Part shown: positions 1 through 8,379 of the stretch, one piece after another | Layout of the letters: each line of letters starts with the position of its first letter | How positions within the stretch are numbered: position 1 is the stretch's first letter | Source of the DNA: an uncultured Eubacteriales bacterium | GTDB taxonomy: Bacteria; Bacillota; Clostridia; Oscillospirales; CAG-272 | NCBI GenBank assembly: GCA_934462825.1 | Contig: CAKSIP010000009.1 | Coordinates: forward strand, 1 to 42,939 | DNA length: 42,939 nt | Direction: 5' to 3' | Notes under the pieces: model-generated | Told to the model about the DNA's origin: nothing | The model's database searches: none | The model's input: the letters and a program-made list of their open reading frames with translations, nothing else | Translations under genes and position numbers: made by a program

Positions 1-70
1 CTGGTGAACGGAGTCGAACCATCAACCTGCTGATTACAAATCAGCTGCTCTGCCATTGAGCCACACCAGC
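1..70 (-). tRNA. tRNA-Thr (anticodon UGU), 3' end cut by window edge
   Basis: Read on the minus strand, positions 70 to 1 fold as a cloverleaf. The 5' acceptor strand is GCTGGTG and the 3' strand ends CACCAG at the window edge. The anticodon stem is GCTGA/TCAGC around the loop TTTGTAA, giving anticodon TGT (Thr, codon ACA). The T arm contains GGTTCGACTCC. The last acceptor pair and the discriminator base lie outside the window. A perfect promoter lies about 100 bases upstream. Confidence 0.93.
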
Positions 71-173
71 ATTTTCTCAGGCAAAACAAAGCCATCCTTT
101 TTCGCCATGCCCTTGTCCTTGTTCCCTTTGCAACGGTTCAACTGCCTCGGCAGTACTTGCCGGAACATTTGGT

Positions 174-202
174 ATTATATCACATACCCATTTCTTTGTC
201 AA
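174..202 (-). promoter_or_regulatory. sigma-A promoter of tRNA-Thr
   Basis: On the minus strand: TTGACA (197-202), a 17-base spacer, TATAAT (174-179). Both hexamers match consensus. The spacer ends TGTGA, so a TG lies near the extended -10 position. It faces the tRNA gene. Confidence 0.85.
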
Positions 203-260
203 CAGTTTTTCAAAAAAATCTGAAAATATTCGTTTTTTGTCGGCAGGGGCGCGGCCGTCC

Positions 261-299
261 GGGTTGTTAAAAAATGCTTTCGGCATTTTTTAACAACCC
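261..299 (-). terminator. perfect inverted repeat, probable terminator of the membrane-protein operon
   Basis: A 17-bp perfect inverted repeat (261-277 with 283-299) around a 5-base loop lies just after the stop of the 311-2071 gene. The stem contains an internal A/T run, but no clear U tract follows it on the minus strand. It resembles the GGGGCTGTTAAAAAC-type hairpins at 13811 and 18647. Confidence 0.6.
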
Positions 300-310
300 T
301 CGCCTGTCTT

Positions 311-2071
311 TCAGCTTGCCGTCCGAAAGCGCAGAATGTCGGGGTTCTCCCGGAAAACAAGGATGATGTATCGCTCGTCCACATCGATCCGTTCCGGGTT
401 CTGCTCCTTCATATACGCCGACCATTCCTGGTTTTTTATCGCGGAAATATATTCGCTCGTCGTCAAAAGGACAAAGTAACGATCCACGTCCTCATGACTT
501 TCATACCACTTGTAGGAGTTCTGATAAAAGTCACTCCAAACGCCTTTGCCGTTATCCGTGCGGATCATGGCCACCTTGACCTTGGAATCGGAAAGCAGCG
601 TGATGGCCTGCGAATACCAAAACGTAGCGTACCCCTGCTTCAAGCCCTCGGCCTCCAGCTTTTCGGTCAGCTTGTGCAAATCGTTTTGGCGCCCGTAATC
701 CGCCGGGAAATCCAGCACCTGCTTCGCGCTGAACAGCATGGCGCACACAAGCATCGCGCACAAGACGCTTCCCATCCGGCGGCAAGCCGAATAAGGCGTA
801 TCGGGCAGTGCGCTCCGGCGTTCCAACAAGAAGCGAAGGGTAGCCACGGAGGCCAGAACGGAGGTGCCCACCATCGGAACCATCCGCCAATTGGCCGAGG
901 ACAGCCATCCGCAAATGTAGCCGAACAACGTGATCGCCTCCACCGTCAGGTGCGCCCACAGAATCAGGCGTGTGCCCCGATCCCGGATCTTCGGATAACA
1001 GCACAAAAGGATCAACGGAAGCACCTGCAGCAAAACGGCTACGATCATCTTAAGCAGGTGAAAGAGGCTTTTCATTTCCTTCAGCGGAAGCCCGTTTGTA
1101 ACCTCCTCGCCCATCAAGGAAAAATAGTGGTTCGGCAGATCTTGAGCATGCTCCTTCCAATACGAAATCGGAGCCAGCGAGGAGTACGCGTCGGCATACG
1201 GCGCCGTGATGTCGCCGAGCATTTTTTGCAGAATCAGATACCCGACGCCCGTAGAAACCAGCACGCCGACCAGCATGCACCATGTGGGAAGATTGGCTCG
1301 GTCAAACAGCTTTTTCTTTCCGTCAAAGAAAAGCTCGGCTCCGATGGCCACAAGGGCCGGCAGGGTAGACAGCGCCACAATCTGAAGACCGTCCGTGGCC
1401 ACCAAGGCAAAAAAGACACCCGAAAGCAGGGCGGCCAAAGCGCCGAGCCACCGTTTCTTTCGATTTTCCGCGCCTGCCATCTCGTCCCACCGGATTTTTT
1501 GCAGTCGGACAAGCAGGCCAAGGCCGAAGAAAAGCAAAAGCAGGGCAAGGCTGTAATAAATCACATGCCCCCACAAAATTTCCCGCAGCTTTTTCCCAAA
1601 AGAAAAAACCATCAACAGGGCGCAGATGGAGAAACATGTCCACGGAAGGCTCCAATCAAAGCTACGGCACAGAAAGTAAACCGAAGCGACAAACAAAAGG
1701 CAGAACACAATCATGCCGATCACCTGCGTTTTCATGGTCACGCCGAACAGCGCAATCAACGGCAAAAACCAGATGTTGGCCGAAAAGGGCAGCAAGCCCG
1801 CATAGGTAAAGTCAGGATCAAACAGTCGCCCGCTCTCATAGCTCGCGTTCGCCCAATAAATCGTATCGGTAAAGTCCGAATGAAGCTCTCCCTCCATGGG
1901 GCCGGCAATGTAATAAATGACAACGCCCGTGCAAAAAAGCGTCGCCAAAACCATCAGCGCAGCGCCGATCAGCGCCACCCTTCCGCGCTTTTGCCCGGCG
2001 GGAAAGCAGTAAGCCATCAGGCGTTCCTCCCGCCGTTCGGCGGTGTTTTTCTCCTTGTTTTTCTCATCCAT
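311..2071 (-). CDS. multi-pass membrane protein, GT-C-like, unknown function
   Basis: A 586-residue integral membrane protein. The start is ATG at 2071 because GGGAGG sits 8 bases upstream; earlier in-frame ATGs lack a ribosome binding site. After a charged cytoplasmic N-terminus (about 30 residues) there is a membrane helix, then an extracytoplasmic loop with an acidic DFTD pair, then roughly ten hydrophobic helices. A soluble C-terminal part of about 100 residues follows. This layout is typical of GT-C lipid-linked sugar transferases or related polymer-assembly proteins, but I recognise no specific family. It is the last gene of the gtrA operon, 49 bases after its neighbour, and ends just before a strong inverted repeat. 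Confidence 0.75.
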   Translation of the reverse strand: MDEKNKEKNTAERREERLMAYCFPAGQKRGRVALIGAALMVLATLFCTGVVIYYIAGPMEGELHSDFTDTIYWANASYESGRLFDPDFTYAGLLPFSANIWFLPLIALFGVTMKTQVIGMIVFCLLFVASVYFLCRSFDWSLPWTCFSICALLMVFSFGKKLREILWGHVIYYSLALLLLFFGLGLLVRLQKIRWDEMAGAENRKKRWLGALAALLSGVFFALVATDGLQIVALSTLPALVAIGAELFFDGKKKLFDRANLPTWCMLVGVLVSTGVGYLILQKMLGDITAPYADAYSSLAPISYWKEHAQDLPNHYFSLMGEEVTNGLPLKEMKSLFHLLKMIVAVLLQVLPLILLCCYPKIRDRGTRLILWAHLTVEAITLFGYICGWLSSANWRMVPMVGTSVLASVATLRFLLERRSALPDTPYSACRRMGSVLCAMLVCAMLFSAKQVLDFPADYGRQNDLHKLTEKLEAEGLKQGYATFWYSQAITLLSDSKVKVAMIRTDNGKGVWSDFYQNSYKWYESHEDVDRYFVLLTTSEYISAIKNQEWSAYMKEQNPERIDVDERYIILVFRENPDILRFRTAS

Positions 2072-2120
2072 AGGTAAAACCTCCCAATTCATTCCCCTTC
2101 GGAAATGGTTTATAACAAAG

Positions 2121-4274
2121 TTAATGCAGCAAGAGCAAGTCCCGCAGCGCCACATACAGCGACGGCGAGTAGCCGGTCAGGTTGGCGTTCAACGACGCGC
2201 CGAGGCTCAGGCAAAACAGCACGGAGATCAGCAAAAAGCCCGTAACGCCAAAGCAAAGACCGCGCCGCACCGTGCCGTCCTTTGCAACCATGTACTTGCC
2301 CAAAGAAAACAGAAGGGCCGTCGCCGCAAAGGCGGCCAAAAGCGTCAGATCGCAGGTGTAGCGGAAAATGACGCCGCCCAGGCAAAAGTCAAAGAAAGCA
2401 ACCGCCAGCAGGCCGACAAGCAAGCTGCCAAGCAAAATTTTGTCCTCCCGGCGGCTCTTTTTTGACAAGAACACCCCGACGCTGCCGAACAGGCTCCACA
2501 TCATCGGAATGGCCAAAAGGCCGAGTCCCGTGTCCACGTACACGTAATGTCCGTAATTTCCGAAGGTCACGTATTGCAACGAAACGAAGGGGTAGCCTGA
2601 CGTCAAGGACACAGGGGACAGGAAATAAAAGAACACAGCGTAGGGCAAATCGCCCAGCCGCAAGCGGTTTTTAGACACGTCGCTGACGGTCAGCTGGTAC
2701 GTGGTTCCAAATTCAAAAAAGCTGTCAAAGCGCGCCTGATTGAAAAGCAGCTGAAATCCAATCGCCAGCACCACCGGGATGCCGAGCGCGATCAGCTCAG
2801 GCAAGACCTTTCCGACCGGACGGAAGGAAAGGCGCTTCTCCCCGGCCAAAGCCGGCTCTCCGGTGCGGTCGGTGAGAATCCCAAACCAAAGCATGGGCAA
2901 AATCACAAAGGCCGCCAACAGCGCCATATTAAACCGGGAAAGGAAGCAAAGACCGTACGCAAGGCCGGCGCCCGCATAGATCAGGGGGCGGCTCCATGGT
3001 TTCTCCTTCGCTTCATCGCGCCAAAGGCGCACCGTGCCGGAAAGCCCGCACAAAAAAAGCCACAAGAACAAGGACAAAAACGCCATTCCGGCGATGGTAG
3101 CAATGTAGTAAACCTTCCCCGTTCCTCGCATGATCAAAAACACCTGCGACGCGAACAAGCCTCCGATTGTGCCGAGGAAAAGCAGCGGGAACGGCAACCG
3201 CTTTTCCCGCATGGCCGCCCATTTGACGGCCGCCAGCGAAAAGAACAGCGCCGTCATCACGGCAAACACCGAAGTCACCGTATCCTCGGCCGGCAGTGCG
3301 CCGGTCAGGAAATAATACGGATAATACACCGTAAGAATCGGCGCGATGCCGAAATACGAATAGTACCGTCCCTGATAGAACGCACGGTCATACAGATACG
3401 GCACGCCCTCTCTTTGCAAAGGATCATACGGATTGTCCAGCGCCTTCAGCGCCTCCGACGGTGCGTAGTCGATATAATTCTGCCCTTTTTGCATGGCGTC
3501 AAACTGCTGAATATATTGGTTGTAATAGCCGATGTTGCCTTTCAGCGGATAGGCCACGGAGGCCCGCGCGGCGCTGAACGTCGAGGAGAGGATCCCCGCC
3601 ATCAGCACGCAAAGGAAAACCAAGGCGGCCGCCGCCAGACGATGGGAGGCCTGCGAAGGATCAAAGCAAAGCTGCCACCAGCGAAACCGAACGCAAAGAT
3701 ACCCCACGCCGATACAAGCCAGCACAATCAGCACGCGTGCCCAAGGAAACGGCACGGCCGCGCTGTTCAAGGTCACGTTTTTCACCACATAATCGGCCCC
3801 GTCATGGCTGAAATTGAGATAAAACCGTCCGACGTTGGCCGGCAGGTTCACCGACACGAGAGTGCTCTCGGCCGTTTGACTGCCCACGGCAAACTTCCAC
3901 TCGCGCAAAAGAATCATCACGGAGGGGTTGGCGGCATCGCGCCCCATCACGCGCACGGTCATAACGCCCGGCGTTTTGCCCTCCTCCCTTGCCACGGCTT
4001 CAAACCGAATATTGCGGATCTCCCCGGCGCCGCTCTTGAACCAAAGGGCGGATTCCCGCGTTACGGAAAAGCCGGAGGAAATGTCGGTTTCCGTGAAATC
4101 CGCGCCGTTTTTTTCGGGAAGAAAGGGCAGGCGCAGGGCAAACAACAGCAATTCCAAAAGAATCCATCCAACGGCAAGTGCCGCAGCGACAATCGCTGCG
4201 GCATTTTTGGCGTGGTTTTGTTTCTTCGGTTTACAATTTTCCATACATCGGGGCATGTTCCGTTTGTTTTTCAT
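2121..4274 (-). CDS. large multi-pass membrane protein with extracytoplasmic beta-rich domain
   Basis: A 717-residue protein. Start ATG 4274 has AAGGAG 7 bases upstream and lies 20 bases after the previous stop. One N-terminal membrane helix (about 25-48) is followed by a soluble, probably beta-sandwich domain (about 60-210) and then about ten membrane helices. The loop after the second helix is rich in Tyr, Asp and Pro, as in GT-C glycosyltransferases, where this loop carries the catalytic acid. I cannot name the family. Its place between an FAD oxidoreductase and a second membrane protein, in one operon with gtrA, suggests transfer or assembly of a lipid-linked sugar at the outer face of the membrane (inference). 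Confidence 0.75.
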   Translation of the reverse strand: MKNKRNMPRCMENCKPKKQNHAKNAAAIVAAALAVGWILLELLLFALRLPFLPEKNGADFTETDISSGFSVTRESALWFKSGAGEIRNIRFEAVAREEGKTPGVMTVRVMGRDAANPSVMILLREWKFAVGSQTAESTLVSVNLPANVGRFYLNFSHDGADYVVKNVTLNSAAVPFPWARVLIVLACIGVGYLCVRFRWWQLCFDPSQASHRLAAAALVFLCVLMAGILSSTFSAARASVAYPLKGNIGYYNQYIQQFDAMQKGQNYIDYAPSEALKALDNPYDPLQREGVPYLYDRAFYQGRYYSYFGIAPILTVYYPYYFLTGALPAEDTVTSVFAVMTALFFSLAAVKWAAMREKRLPFPLLFLGTIGGLFASQVFLIMRGTGKVYYIATIAGMAFLSLFLWLFLCGLSGTVRLWRDEAKEKPWSRPLIYAGAGLAYGLCFLSRFNMALLAAFVILPMLWFGILTDRTGEPALAGEKRLSFRPVGKVLPELIALGIPVVLAIGFQLLFNQARFDSFFEFGTTYQLTVSDVSKNRLRLGDLPYAVFFYFLSPVSLTSGYPFVSLQYVTFGNYGHYVYVDTGLGLLAIPMMWSLFGSVGVFLSKKSRREDKILLGSLLVGLLAVAFFDFCLGGVIFRYTCDLTLLAAFAATALLFSLGKYMVAKDGTVRRGLCFGVTGFLLISVLFCLSLGASLNANLTGYSPSLYVALRDLLLLH

Positions 4275-4294
4275 CGACCTGCTCCTTTTCGGAC

Positions 4295-5914
4295 TCATTT
4301 TTCGGCAGAGGCCTCGGCTTTCGGCGCGTCCGTTTTTTCCTGGATCTCCTCGTGATATTCCTTTTCCGTATTCACGTTCCAAACGGCCGTTTTGTCATGA
4401 CTGCCGCTCTTGATGGCTTTCACCGCTTCCATGGCGGTCAGCATGGAGTGATCCATATTGTTATAACGGTGCTGGCCGTTGCGTCCCAGGCACCAAAGGT
4501 TTTCAATGCCGGACAGATAATCCTTCACTGTGTCAAACTCCTTATAGGTGTCAAAGTAGGCCGGATATGCCTTTTTCACCTTAATGCGGGTCGCTTCCTT
4601 CACATCGTCCTTGTCGATCACGTCGATGGAAGCCAGCTCGTCGATAGCGAAGCGAATGAAGTCCTCGTCGGACATGTTCCACATTTCGTCGCCCTCATTG
4701 CAGAAATATTCAAGGCCGAGCCACATGGTGTGTTCGGGATCCTTGACCATATAGGGCGACCAGTTGTTGAACAGCTGGAGCCGTCCCAGCTTAACCTCGC
4801 GCTCCTGTACGTAAATCCAGCAGTCGGGGACATTGCCCGTCAGCGTTTTGATCTTGGTTTTGTTTTCCAGCTTCAGCTTGTCCACGAGAACACCGACCGT
4901 AATATAATCCCGGTAAGGCAGTCCGGCGGCCACACGGCGCACGTCGGCCGGCGGCACCTCTCCCATTCCGGCCACAAGATCCTTGACAGGCATGGTAGAC
5001 ATAAATATATCCCCGGCAAAGCGACGGCCGTCGGCCGATGTGACCGACACCACGCGCCCGTTTTCCACCTCGACATCCTTCACCGAGGTGTTCATGATAA
5101 TTTCCCCGCCCAAGCGGCGAATGTCATCCGCCAAGTACTCCCAAAGCTGGCCGGGGCCTTTTTTCGGGTAAAGATACTGCTCGATCAACGAGGTTTCCAC
5201 CTTGTCCTTGGGGCGGAAGGGCTTGGAAAGAACATTCCACACCGCCTTGCTCAGGCTCAGCCCTTTGACGCGCTGTGCGCCCCAATCGGCCGAAATCTCG
5301 GACGGATGCCGTCCCCACAGGTTTTCGGTATAATACTCGAAGAACATTTCATACAGCGGGCGGCCAAAGCGGTTGATATAGAAGTTTTCCAGCGAATCCT
5401 CCGGCAGCTTATGGAAGCAGCTTCCGAGATAGCCAAACCCGGATTTCATCGTTCTGGCAAAGCCCATATTTTTGAAGGTGTCGAATTTCAGCGACACCGG
5501 ATAATCGAAAAATTTCCGCAGAAAGAAGATCCGGGAAATGCGGTTGCGCAGCAGCATCACGCGATCCACCTGCTCCGGATCCGGCCCGTCCGCCGGCAAA
5601 TCTTTTTCAATGCCGAGCACCTTGTCGTCATAGGAGGGCTTTCCCTGAAGGGGAATCAGCTCGTTCCACAGATCGTTGACCTCCCGGCTCTTGGAGAAAA
5701 AGCGATGGCCGCCCAGATCCATGCGGTTGCCCTTATATTCGGCCGTTCGGGAAATGCCGCCGATAAATTCGCTTTCCTCAAGAATGACGGGCTTTATGTC
5801 CGTTTCCTTGAGAAGCTCGTAAGCCGCGGTCAGGCCGGCCGGGCCGGCGCCGATAATAATGGCCGTTTTCTGCCGATTGGTATTTGTGTTATTGTTGTTG
5901 TTATTATTATCCAT
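4295..5914 (-). CDS. FAD/NAD(P)-dependent oxidoreductase of the amine-oxidase / UDP-galactopyranose mutase-like group
   Basis: A 539-residue protein. The Rossmann FAD motif IIIGAGPAGLTAAYELL is at about 18-34, followed by an acidic beta-2 end (VILEESEFIGG) and a second conserved stretch, GGISRTAEYKGNRMDLGGH. The C-terminus has the usual flavin-contact segment NLWCLGRNGQHRYNN. This family includes protoporphyrinogen-oxidase-like, phytoene-desaturase-like and galactopyranose-mutase-like enzymes, and in bacteria is often found in surface-glycan clusters. The true substrate is unknown. The ribosome binding site AAGGAAG lies 9 bases before ATG 5914. The N-terminus is odd: seven consecutive Asn, then TNTN, encoded by AAT/AAC repeats. 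Confidence 0.85.
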   Translation of the reverse strand: MDNNNNNNNTNTNRQKTAIIIGAGPAGLTAAYELLKETDIKPVILEESEFIGGISRTAEYKGNRMDLGGHRFFSKSREVNDLWNELIPLQGKPSYDDKVLGIEKDLPADGPDPEQVDRVMLLRNRISRIFFLRKFFDYPVSLKFDTFKNMGFARTMKSGFGYLGSCFHKLPEDSLENFYINRFGRPLYEMFFEYYTENLWGRHPSEISADWGAQRVKGLSLSKAVWNVLSKPFRPKDKVETSLIEQYLYPKKGPGQLWEYLADDIRRLGGEIIMNTSVKDVEVENGRVVSVTSADGRRFAGDIFMSTMPVKDLVAGMGEVPPADVRRVAAGLPYRDYITVGVLVDKLKLENKTKIKTLTGNVPDCWIYVQEREVKLGRLQLFNNWSPYMVKDPEHTMWLGLEYFCNEGDEMWNMSDEDFIRFAIDELASIDVIDKDDVKEATRIKVKKAYPAYFDTYKEFDTVKDYLSGIENLWCLGRNGQHRYNNMDHSMLTAMEAVKAIKSGSHDKTAVWNVNTEKEYHEEIQEKTDAPKAEASAEK

Positions 5915-6056
5915 TTCCGATTTCTTCCTTTTCCTTTTCCCTTTTCTTTTCCCTTTGCATTTTGCACTTTGAACCTTGCTCGGATTTGTGTCCGGCGGCC
6001 GATGTCAGAACGCGCCCCAAAAAGTCCTTTCGACGATTTTCATATCGCCGAATCGG

Positions 6057-6524
6057 TTATTTTCCTTTATATACAAAGATTTTTCTGCCCACGTAATTCC
6101 ATATCAAAACAATGCCCTTCACCACGCACGTCAAAAGCAGGTACCAAAGGCCCGTGTCGCCGATAAAACGGGTGCCGAGCAGCGTCAGCCCCTCGGTCAT
6201 GCCGAAGCCGATGACACCGACCGCCACATAAATCAGGAACGCGCCCACGGTTTGCCCCTTTTCCTTTTGCTCCGCTTCCTTGAACACGAACAGATTGGAA
6301 AGGACAAAATTGGCGATCAATCCCACAGCAAAGCCAACCGCCACCGAAACGGCCACCAGGCCATGGTCGTCCTTCGTGCCTTGCAGCACAACATACAGCA
6401 TCAAATAATTCACCGCCATGTCAACCACGGCAGCCACGCCGCCCACCACAGCATAGCGCAAAAATTCCAAAATCAGTTTTTTATTTTTTTCCCAAAAGCT
6501 CACCGGTTTTCTCATCCGTTCCAT
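6057..6524 (-). CDS. gtrA: GtrA family membrane protein
   Basis: A 155-residue protein with four hydrophobic helices, matching the usual 120-160 length of GtrA proteins. The signature begins FLRYAVVGGVAAVVDMAVNYLML (about 22-44), then FVLSNLFVF (about 79-87). GtrA proteins are thought to flip or help present polyprenyl-phosphate-linked sugars for later transfer. The start is ATG 6524, with AGGGG 8 bases upstream; a longer frame to 6605 would begin inside the promoter and is rejected. It is the first gene after the 6574-6602 promoter and heads the operon with the oxidoreductase and two large membrane proteins. Confidence 0.88.
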   Translation of the reverse strand: MERMRKPVSFWEKNKKLILEFLRYAVVGGVAAVVDMAVNYLMLYVVLQGTKDDHGLVAVSVAVGFAVGLIANFVLSNLFVFKEAEQKEKGQTVGAFLIYVAVGVIGFGMTEGLTLLGTRFIGDTGLWYLLLTCVVKGIVLIWNYVGRKIFVYKGK

Positions 6525-6573
6525 GCCGGATGCCCCTTTCTTAAAGAAAAGAACTCTTTTCTGTGTTTCGTTT

Positions 6574-6602
6574 ATTATAGCACAAACGCCGTTCATTGTC
6601 AA
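6574..6602 (-). promoter_or_regulatory. sigma-A promoter of the gtrA operon
   Basis: Minus strand: TTGACA (6597-6602), 17-base spacer ending TTTGTGC, TATAAT (6574-6579). Both hexamers are perfect, and TGC precedes the -10, giving an extended -10 element. Confidence 0.88.
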
Positions 6603-6688
6603 CAAAATCCATTTTTATTGACAATCTGCACAATTCTTAAATTTCCCATTCGTAGGATTCTACAAAAATGTGAAATCGGCTTCTGTTG

Positions 6689-6713
6689 TTCATATTGCTT
6701 TCACATATATGAA
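6689..6713. promoter_or_regulatory. inverted repeat upstream of the beta-helix lipoprotein, possible operator
   Basis: TTCATAT (6689-6695) and ATATGAA (6707-6713) form a 7-base inverted repeat with 11 bases between, in the leader of the lipoprotein at 6792. A TATGAT -10-like sequence is at 6715-6720, but no good -35 was seen, so the promoter of this gene is not established. Confidence 0.3.
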
Positions 6714-6791
6714 GTATGATAGTAAAAATGATTCCACTCTTTTATTTTTTTACGTTGGAGCGGCGCCAGGCCGTCAGAAAGGATAATCATG

Positions 6792-7754
6792 ATGAAATTT
6801 TTCGGAAAAACAGGTAGCTTTCTCCTTATAATGGCTCTCTGTCTGAGCCTTTTGGTCGGCTGTGCCGGCAAGCAAAAACCCGAAACCCCCTCGTCTACCC
6901 CCTCGTCGTCGGACACGCCGGCGTCTTCCAATGATCCGACAGCTACGCCCTCGTCGTCTTCGGAAGCCACCCCCTCCCCCTCGTCCGAAACTCCCACGCC
7001 CCCGGTCGAGCCTGTCCCGGTGGAGATCACCTTCAACGGCAAGGATTATACCGTCAGCGATAAAGAAACCGTGGTGGCCTCCGGCAATGTTCTCACTATC
7101 GTCAAAGCCGGCCTTTATCGCGTGTCCGGCACGCTGGACGACGCACAGCTCCGCATCAGCGTAACCAAGGAAGAACAGGTTGACATCCTTTTCGCGGGCA
7201 TCAACATCACCTGCAAAACCAACGCCCCGTTCTACGTGGAAAGCGCCGACAAGGTGCGGATTACGTTGGAAAAGGGCACGGACAACGTGCTGACCGACGC
7301 ATCCAACTACGTTCTTGCCGCCGGCGTCAAAAAGCCCAACGCCTGCTTGTATTCGTCCGATGACCTGCTGATCAAAGGCTCCGGCTCTCTGACCGTCAAC
7401 GCCAACTACAACAACGGAATCGGCGTCAAGAACGACCTGAAGATCAAGAACGGCAACATCACCGTCAATGCGCCGAACAATGCCATCAAGGGCAACGGAA
7501 GCATCACGGTAGAGGGCGGAACCATTAACGTGCGCGGAGCCGACGGGTTCAAATCCGACAGCATAATGGAAGGCAAAGGCTTTATTTCCATTCTCGGAGG
7601 CACGATTTCCATTGTCGCCGGAGACGACGGACTGCAAGCGGAAAGCGCTGTGACGATTGCCGCCGGAGCTTCTGTCACCATCAACGCGGCGGACAAGGAC
7701 ATCAACTGCGACGGCACGGTCAGCGTAGCGGACAACACGCTGATTTCCAAATAA
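6792..7754 (+). CDS. secreted lipoprotein with Cthe_2159-like right-handed beta-helix (carbohydrate-binding domain)
   Basis: A 320-residue protein with a signal peptide and lipobox LLVGC (about 18-22). A low-complexity Ser/Thr/Pro linker (about 25-75) leads to a repetitive domain. That domain has short beta-strand turns such as GVKNDLKIKNGNITVNAPNN, AIKGNGSITVEGGTINV and ADGFKSDS, and ends DGLQAESAVTI...DKDINCDG. This pattern matches the Cthe_2159/DUF4353 family, which folds as a polysaccharide-binding beta-helix. The protein is probably surface-anchored and binds glycan. AGGA upstream suits ATG 6792 (8-base gap) slightly better than the adjacent ATG 6789. It is monocistronic, ending in the 7771-7818 hairpin. 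Confidence 0.82.
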   Translation: MKFFGKTGSFLLIMALCLSLLVGCAGKQKPETPSSTPSSSDTPASSNDPTATPSSSSEATPSPSSETPTPPVEPVPVEITFNGKDYTVSDKETVVASGNVLTIVKAGLYRVSGTLDDAQLRISVTKEEQVDILFAGINITCKTNAPFYVESADKVRITLEKGTDNVLTDASNYVLAAGVKKPNACLYSSDDLLIKGSGSLTVNANYNNGIGVKNDLKIKNGNITVNAPNNAIKGNGSITVEGGTINVRGADGFKSDSIMEGKGFISILGGTISIVAGDDGLQAESAVTIAAGASVTINAADKDINCDGTVSVADNTLISK

Positions 7755-7770
7755 AGCAAAGCAAAAAAAG

Positions 7771-7818
7771 AAAAGGGAGTGCGGAATACTCAGAATGAGT
7801 TTTCCGCACTCCCTTTTT
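7771..7818. terminator. bidirectional terminator between the lipoprotein and iscU
   Basis: A long hairpin, AAAGGGAGTGCGGAA paired with TTCCGCACTCCCTTT, is flanked by A runs on one side and T runs on the other. It can therefore end transcription of both convergent genes. Its design (GGGAGTGC stem, ACTCA...TGAGT centre) resembles the hairpin at 18481-18517. Confidence 0.88.
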
Positions 7819-7849
7819 CGTTTTGCCATTTGTCTACGGATGCGCCGTT

Positions 7850-8287
7850 TTACTCGTGATGGCAACAGCAGGCGCCGTCCGCACAAAACTTTTCTTTATC
7901 GTAAGCGATTCCGTTTTTGTCGTAGTAGTCCTTCACGGCCGCACGAACGGCCTCCTCGGCCAAAACCGAGCAGTGCAGCTTGTGCGCCGGCAAACCGCCC
8001 AGCGCTTCCGTCACGGCCTTATTGGTCAGCGTCAACGCCTCCGCTACGGTGTGCCCCTTGATCATTTCCGTTGCCATCGAGCTGGTGGCAATGGCCGATC
8101 CGCAGCCGAAGGTTTCAAATTTCACATCCGTAATAACCTGCGTTTCGGGATCAATCTTCAAGTACATTTTCATAATATCGCCGCATTTGGCGTTTCCGAT
8201 TTCGCCCACCCCGTCCGCGTTTTCAATCACACCGACATTTCTGGGGTTTCTGAAATGATCCATTACTTTTTCACTGTAAAGTGCCAT
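7850..8287 (-). CDS. iscU: Fe-S cluster assembly scaffold IscU/NifU N-terminal type
   Basis: A 145-residue scaffold on which IscS-derived sulfur and iron are assembled into Fe-S clusters. All key residues are present: Cys35 and Asp37 in NAKCGD, Cys62 in GCGSAIATSS, and Cys106 in LHCSVLAEE. The start is ATG 8287, with AAAGGA about 10 bases upstream. It lies 92 bases after iscS. The C-terminus ends in a Cys/His cluster, CADGACCCHHE (135-145), beyond the normal fold; this might bind metal or offer extra thiols. The gene ends 32 bases before the bidirectional terminator. Confidence 0.94.
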   Translation of the reverse strand: MALYSEKVMDHFRNPRNVGVIENADGVGEIGNAKCGDIMKMYLKIDPETQVITDVKFETFGCGSAIATSSMATEMIKGHTVAEALTLTNKAVTEALGGLPAHKLHCSVLAEEAVRAAVKDYYDKNGIAYDKEKFCADGACCCHHE

Positions 8288-8379
8288 GCTTTTCTTCCTT
8301 TCCGGCATCGCCCCGAGCCGAACGTCGGCCTTTCAGGGCGCGCTGTTGTTTCTTGGTTTATTTTTTGCGTGTCTCTGCC

